Part shown: positions 61,434 through 64,000 of the stretch, piece by piece
Layout of the letters: every line of letters begins with the position of its first letter
How positions within the stretch are numbered: position 1 is the first letter of the stretch
NCBI RefSeq assembly: GCF_000718515.1
Contig: NZ_JNZS01000011.1
Span: forward strand, 186,001 to 250,000
Reading direction: 5' to 3'
Length of the DNA: 64,000 bases
From: Micromonospora parva
GTDB taxonomy: Bacteria > Actinomycetota > Actinomycetes > Mycobacteriales > Micromonosporaceae
Position numbers and translations under genes: made by a program
Notes under the pieces: generated by a model
What the model was told of the DNA's origin: nothing
The model's database searches: none
Seen by the model: only the letters and a program-made list of their open reading frames with translations

Positions 61434-62519
61434 ATGTCTGATCAGCCGAGCACGCTCGCCCCACCTACCGGGTTCGAGCCGGACCTCGGGCACCACGGCG
61501 ACGCGGAGGCCACCGCCGGCCTGATCGACCTCGCCGTCAACGTCCGTCGGGCCCGGCCTCCCGCCTGGCTCGCCGACCCGATCGCCGCGACCCTCACCGA
61601 CCTGGCCCGCTATCCGGACCCGGTGCCGGCCCGCGCGGCGGTCGCCGCCCGACACCACCGTCACCCGAACGAGGTGCTGCTCACCGCCGGCGCCGCCGAA
61701 GGCTTCGTGCTGATCGCCCAGGCGCTGCGCGGCGTCCGCCGCCCGGTGGTGGTGCACCCGCAGTTCACCGAGCCGGAGGCCGCGTTGCGGGCCGCCGGAC
61801 ACCAGGTCGAGCGGGTGCTGCTCGACGCCGCCGACGACTTCCGGCTCGACCCGTCCCGGGTGCCCGCCGACGCCGACCTCGTGATGATCGGCAACCCGAC
61901 GAACCCGACCTCGGTGCTGCACCCCGCCCGGACGGTGGCCGCGCTGGCCCGCCCCGGCCGGGTGCTGGTGGTCGACGAGGCGTTCGCCGACACCACCACC
62001 GCCCCCGGGCACCCCGGCGAGCCGGAGTCGTTGGCCGAACGCCGCGACCTGCCCGGGTTGCTCGTGGTGCGCAGCCTCACCAAGACGTGGGGTCTGGCCG
62101 GCCTCCGGATCGGCTACCTGCTCGGCGAAGCGGAACTGCTGTCCCGGCTGGCCGCCGTCCAGCCGCTCTGGGCCGTCTCCACGCCCGCGCTGGCGGCCGC
62201 GTCGGCCTGCGCCAGCGTCGTCGCGGTCCAGGCCGAACGCGCCATCGCCGCCGACCTCGCCGCCGACCGCGACCACCTGGTCGCGCGACTGGCCGACCTG
62301 CCCGGTGTACGCGTCGTCGGCCGTCCCGCCAGCGCCTTCGTGCTGCTGCACCTGCCGGGCGCCGCCCGGATCCGGGCGGCCCTGCGCGAGCGCGGCTGGG
62401 CGGTGCGCCGGGGCGACACGTTCCCCGGCCTCGGCCCGGACTGGCTGCGGGTGGCGGTACGTGACCGAAACACCACCGACGCGTTCATCGACGTGCTGCG
62501 CGAGACCATGGAGGCATGA
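61434..62519 (+). CDS. cobC: CobC-like PLP enzyme (Rv2231c family)
   Basis: 361 residues from ATG 61434; CAGGAT lies 7 nt upstream (leaderless). Aminotransferase fold I with PLP Lys in SLTKTWGLAGLRIGY, IGNPTNPTSVLHP, VVDEAFADT and GDTFPGLGPDWLRVAVRD. The Rv2231c group probably makes threonine-phosphate-derived aminopropanol phosphate for cobalamin, consistent with the next gene, cobT, which it overlaps (TGATG). Confidence 0.92.
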   Translation: MSDQPSTLAPPTGFEPDLGHHGDAEATAGLIDLAVNVRRARPPAWLADPIAATLTDLARYPDPVPARAAVAARHHRHPNEVLLTAGAAEGFVLIAQALRGVRRPVVVHPQFTEPEAALRAAGHQVERVLLDAADDFRLDPSRVPADADLVMIGNPTNPTSVLHPARTVAALARPGRVLVVDEAFADTTTAPGHPGEPESLAERRDLPGLLVVRSLTKTWGLAGLRIGYLLGEAELLSRLAAVQPLWAVSTPALAAASACASVVAVQAERAIAADLAADRDHLVARLADLPGVRVVGRPASAFVLLHLPGAARIRAALRERGWAVRRGDTFPGLGPDWLRVAVRDRNTTDAFIDVLRETMEA

Positions 62520-63649
62520 TGCTGGAGACCACGATCGCGGCGATCCGTCCGGCGGACGAGGCGGCCATGGCCGCCGCCCGGGAGCTGCACGGACGACTGA
62601 CCAAGCCGGTGGGCTCGCTGGGCGCGCTGGAGGAGCTTTCGGTACGCCTCGCCGGTCTGGCCGGGGCGTGCCCACCGCCGCTGCCCGAGCCGGCCGCGGT
62701 GGCGATCTTCGCCGGCGACCACGGGGTGCACGCCCAGGGGGTCAGCCCCTGGCCGCAGGAGGTCACCGCGCAGATGATCGGCAACTTCCTGGCCGGCGGT
62801 GCGGTGGTCAACGCGTTCGCCCGGCAGGCTGGTGCCTCGGTCACCGTCGTCGACGTCGGCGTGGCCACCCCGCTGGCCACCGACCCGGCCGCCGCGCCGG
62901 CCGGTTCCGACCCGGCGGTGCTCGACCCGGCGGTCACCGGTCCGGCAGTGCTCGACCCGGCAGTGCCCCGGCTGGTCGTCGCGTCGGTCCGCCGGGGCAC
63001 CAGCGATTTCACTGTGACCACCGCGCTGACCCGGGACGAGGCGCTGGCGGCGGTACAGACCGGCATCCGCATCGCCGACGAGTTGATCGACGCCGGTGCC
63101 GGCATCCTGCTCACCGGAGACATGGGCATCGGCAACACCACCCCTGCCGCCGCGCTGATCGCCGCGTTCACCGGCGTCGACGCGCTCGACGCCACCGGTC
63201 GGGGCACCGGCGTCGACGACCCGACGTACGCCCACAAGGTGGCGGTGGTGCGGGCCGCGCTGGCCCGGCACACCCCCGACCCGGCCGACCCGCTGGGGGT
63301 GCTGGCCGCCGTCGGTGGCCTGGAGCACGCCGCCCTGGCCGGGCTGATCCTGGGTGCCGCGGCGCGCCGCACGCCGGTGCTGCTGGACGGCGTGATCGGG
63401 GTCTCGGCCGCCCTCGCCGCCGCCGCGTTCGCCCCGGCTGCGGTCTGCGCGATGGTCGCCGGCCACCGCTCGGCCGAGCCCGGTGCCACAGTGGCGCTGC
63501 GCCACCTCGGGCTCGACCCGCTGATCGACCTGGGGCTGCGCCTCGGCGAGGGCACCGGCGCGCTGCTGGCGCTGCCAGTGGTCACCGGCGCGGTCCGGGT
63601 GCTGCACGAGGTGGCCACCTTCGACTCCGCCGGGGTGGCCGAGAAGTGA
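62516..63649 (+). CDS. cobT: Nicotinate-nucleotide-dimethylbenzimidazole phosphoribosyltransferase (CobT)
   Basis: 377 residues. Makes alpha-ribazole phosphate, the lower ligand of cobalamin. TKPVGSLGALEELSVRLAG, AVAIFAGDHGVHAQGVSPWPQEVTAQM, GMGIGNTTPAAALIAAF in the form TGDMGIGNTTPAAALIAAFT, and RRTPVLLDGVIGVSAALAA. Between the second strand and RRGTSDF is a repeated DPAVLDPAV segment, an expansion not typical of the family. ATG overlaps the cobC stop. Confidence 0.95.
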   Translation: MMLETTIAAIRPADEAAMAAARELHGRLTKPVGSLGALEELSVRLAGLAGACPPPLPEPAAVAIFAGDHGVHAQGVSPWPQEVTAQMIGNFLAGGAVVNAFARQAGASVTVVDVGVATPLATDPAAAPAGSDPAVLDPAVTGPAVLDPAVPRLVVASVRRGTSDFTVTTALTRDEALAAVQTGIRIADELIDAGAGILLTGDMGIGNTTPAAALIAAFTGVDALDATGRGTGVDDPTYAHKVAVVRAALARHTPDPADPLGVLAAVGGLEHAALAGLILGAAARRTPVLLDGVIGVSAALAAAAFAPAAVCAMVAGHRSAEPGATVALRHLGLDPLIDLGLRLGEGTGALLALPVVTGAVRVLHEVATFDSAGVAEK

Positions 63650-63689
63650 CAGCGCGCGACGAACGAGCCGTCCGCCCCGGCGGTGCGGC

Positions 63690-64000
63690 ATGACCGCCAA
63701 CCCGTACCCGCTCGGGCTGCGCCTGCATGGGCGACGGGTGGTGGTGGTGGGCGGCGGCACGGTCGCCACCCGGCGGGTGCCCGCGCTGCTGGACGCCGGT
63801 GCGGACGTCCTGCTGGTGGCCCCGGAACTGACCCCGGCGCTGCGCGCCCAGGTCGACGCGGGGCGGCTGCACTGGGTGCCGCGCCGGTTCGAACCGGAGG
63901 ACCTGGACGGCGCCTGGCTGGTCCAGGTCGCCATCGACGACCCGATGGCGGCGGCCTCGGTGAGCGCCGTCGCCGCCGAGCGGCGGATCTTTTGCATCCG
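63690..64000 (+). CDS. Siroheme synthase/uroporphyrinogen methyltransferase, N-terminal part (cut by window end)
   Basis: ATG 63690, 40 bp after the cobT stop; runs off the window. First 103 residues read MTANPYPLGLRLHGRRVVVVGGGTVATRRVPALLDAGADVLLVAP, with the GGGTVATRR NAD-binding turn of precorrin-2 dehydrogenase (CysG N-domain). The full protein is probably a CysG-like dehydrogenase with a CobA-type methyltransferase; only the first domain is visible. Part of the cobalamin operon. Confidence 0.87.
   Translation, partial: MTANPYPLGLRLHGRRVVVVGGGTVATRRVPALLDAGADVLLVAPELTPALRAQVDAGRLHWVPRRFEPEDLDGAWLVQVAIDDPMAAASVSAVAAERRIFCI

Overview
The window is high-GC DNA from an actinomycete, most likely Micromonosporaceae (Micromonospora or Salinispora-like). 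This rests on strong G/C third-position bias, many GTG starts, SigE-type sigma and Rv2231c-type CobC proteins, AICE-type mobile genes, and many genes with no ribosome binding site but a -10-like TANNNT hexamer 6-7 nt before the start codon.

Left core (1-25.2 kb): the 3' end of an RHS-repeat gene with a possible toxin tail; small membrane and hypothetical genes; a class I DAHP synthase preceded by what looks like a complete attenuator (leader peptide with Tyr-Arg-Trp-Phe, then an intrinsic terminator); a pair of M16 peptidase proteins; asd; a pyridoxamine-oxidase-fold protein; a nucleotidyltransferase-fold protein; a CBS protein; a glycogen-debranching-type glycosidase; PlsC; an isochorismatase with a GlxA-type regulator; a LuxR response regulator with one normal and one degenerate sensor kinase; a lipoprotein; and a SigE-family sigma factor with a membrane partner.

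Integrated element (26,393-43,554): a 17.16-kb actinomycete integrative and conjugative element (AICE) lies between 44-bp direct repeats, the right one being the 3' half of an intact tRNA-Arg(TCT). It carries a tyrosine integrase fused to a C-terminal GntR domain, an excisionase, a TPR-like regulator, an FtsK/TraB DNA translocase, a prim-pol, a P-loop Rep-like ATPase, small transfer or maintenance genes, and an iteron-like array framed by a 23-bp perfect inverted repeat. Cargo includes a beta-family/sce7726 pair at the left end (a likely defence module), an NAD-dependent epimerase, and a lower-GC block with a P-loop ATPase, a sigma-4-like HTH protein and a small membrane protein (a second candidate defence module). 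A 1.1-kb odd region with a short MerR-like gene lies just outside the left end.

Right core (43.5-64 kb): a hydrolase, an HPF-like protein, an SSB paralogue with DnaA-box-like sites upstream, and three cobalamin blocks (cobD-cobQ; cobB; cobC-cobT and the start of a siroheme/uroporphyrin-methylase gene). Between them are a rhodanese, a kinase-like P-loop protein, M48 and M20 peptidases, an ATP-dependent DNA ligase, SURF1, a GNAT acetyltransferase and a bifunctional penicillin-binding protein. Long inverted repeats with GATC near their outer ends sit in four core intergenic gaps.

All function calls come from reading motifs in the sequence; no database search was run.
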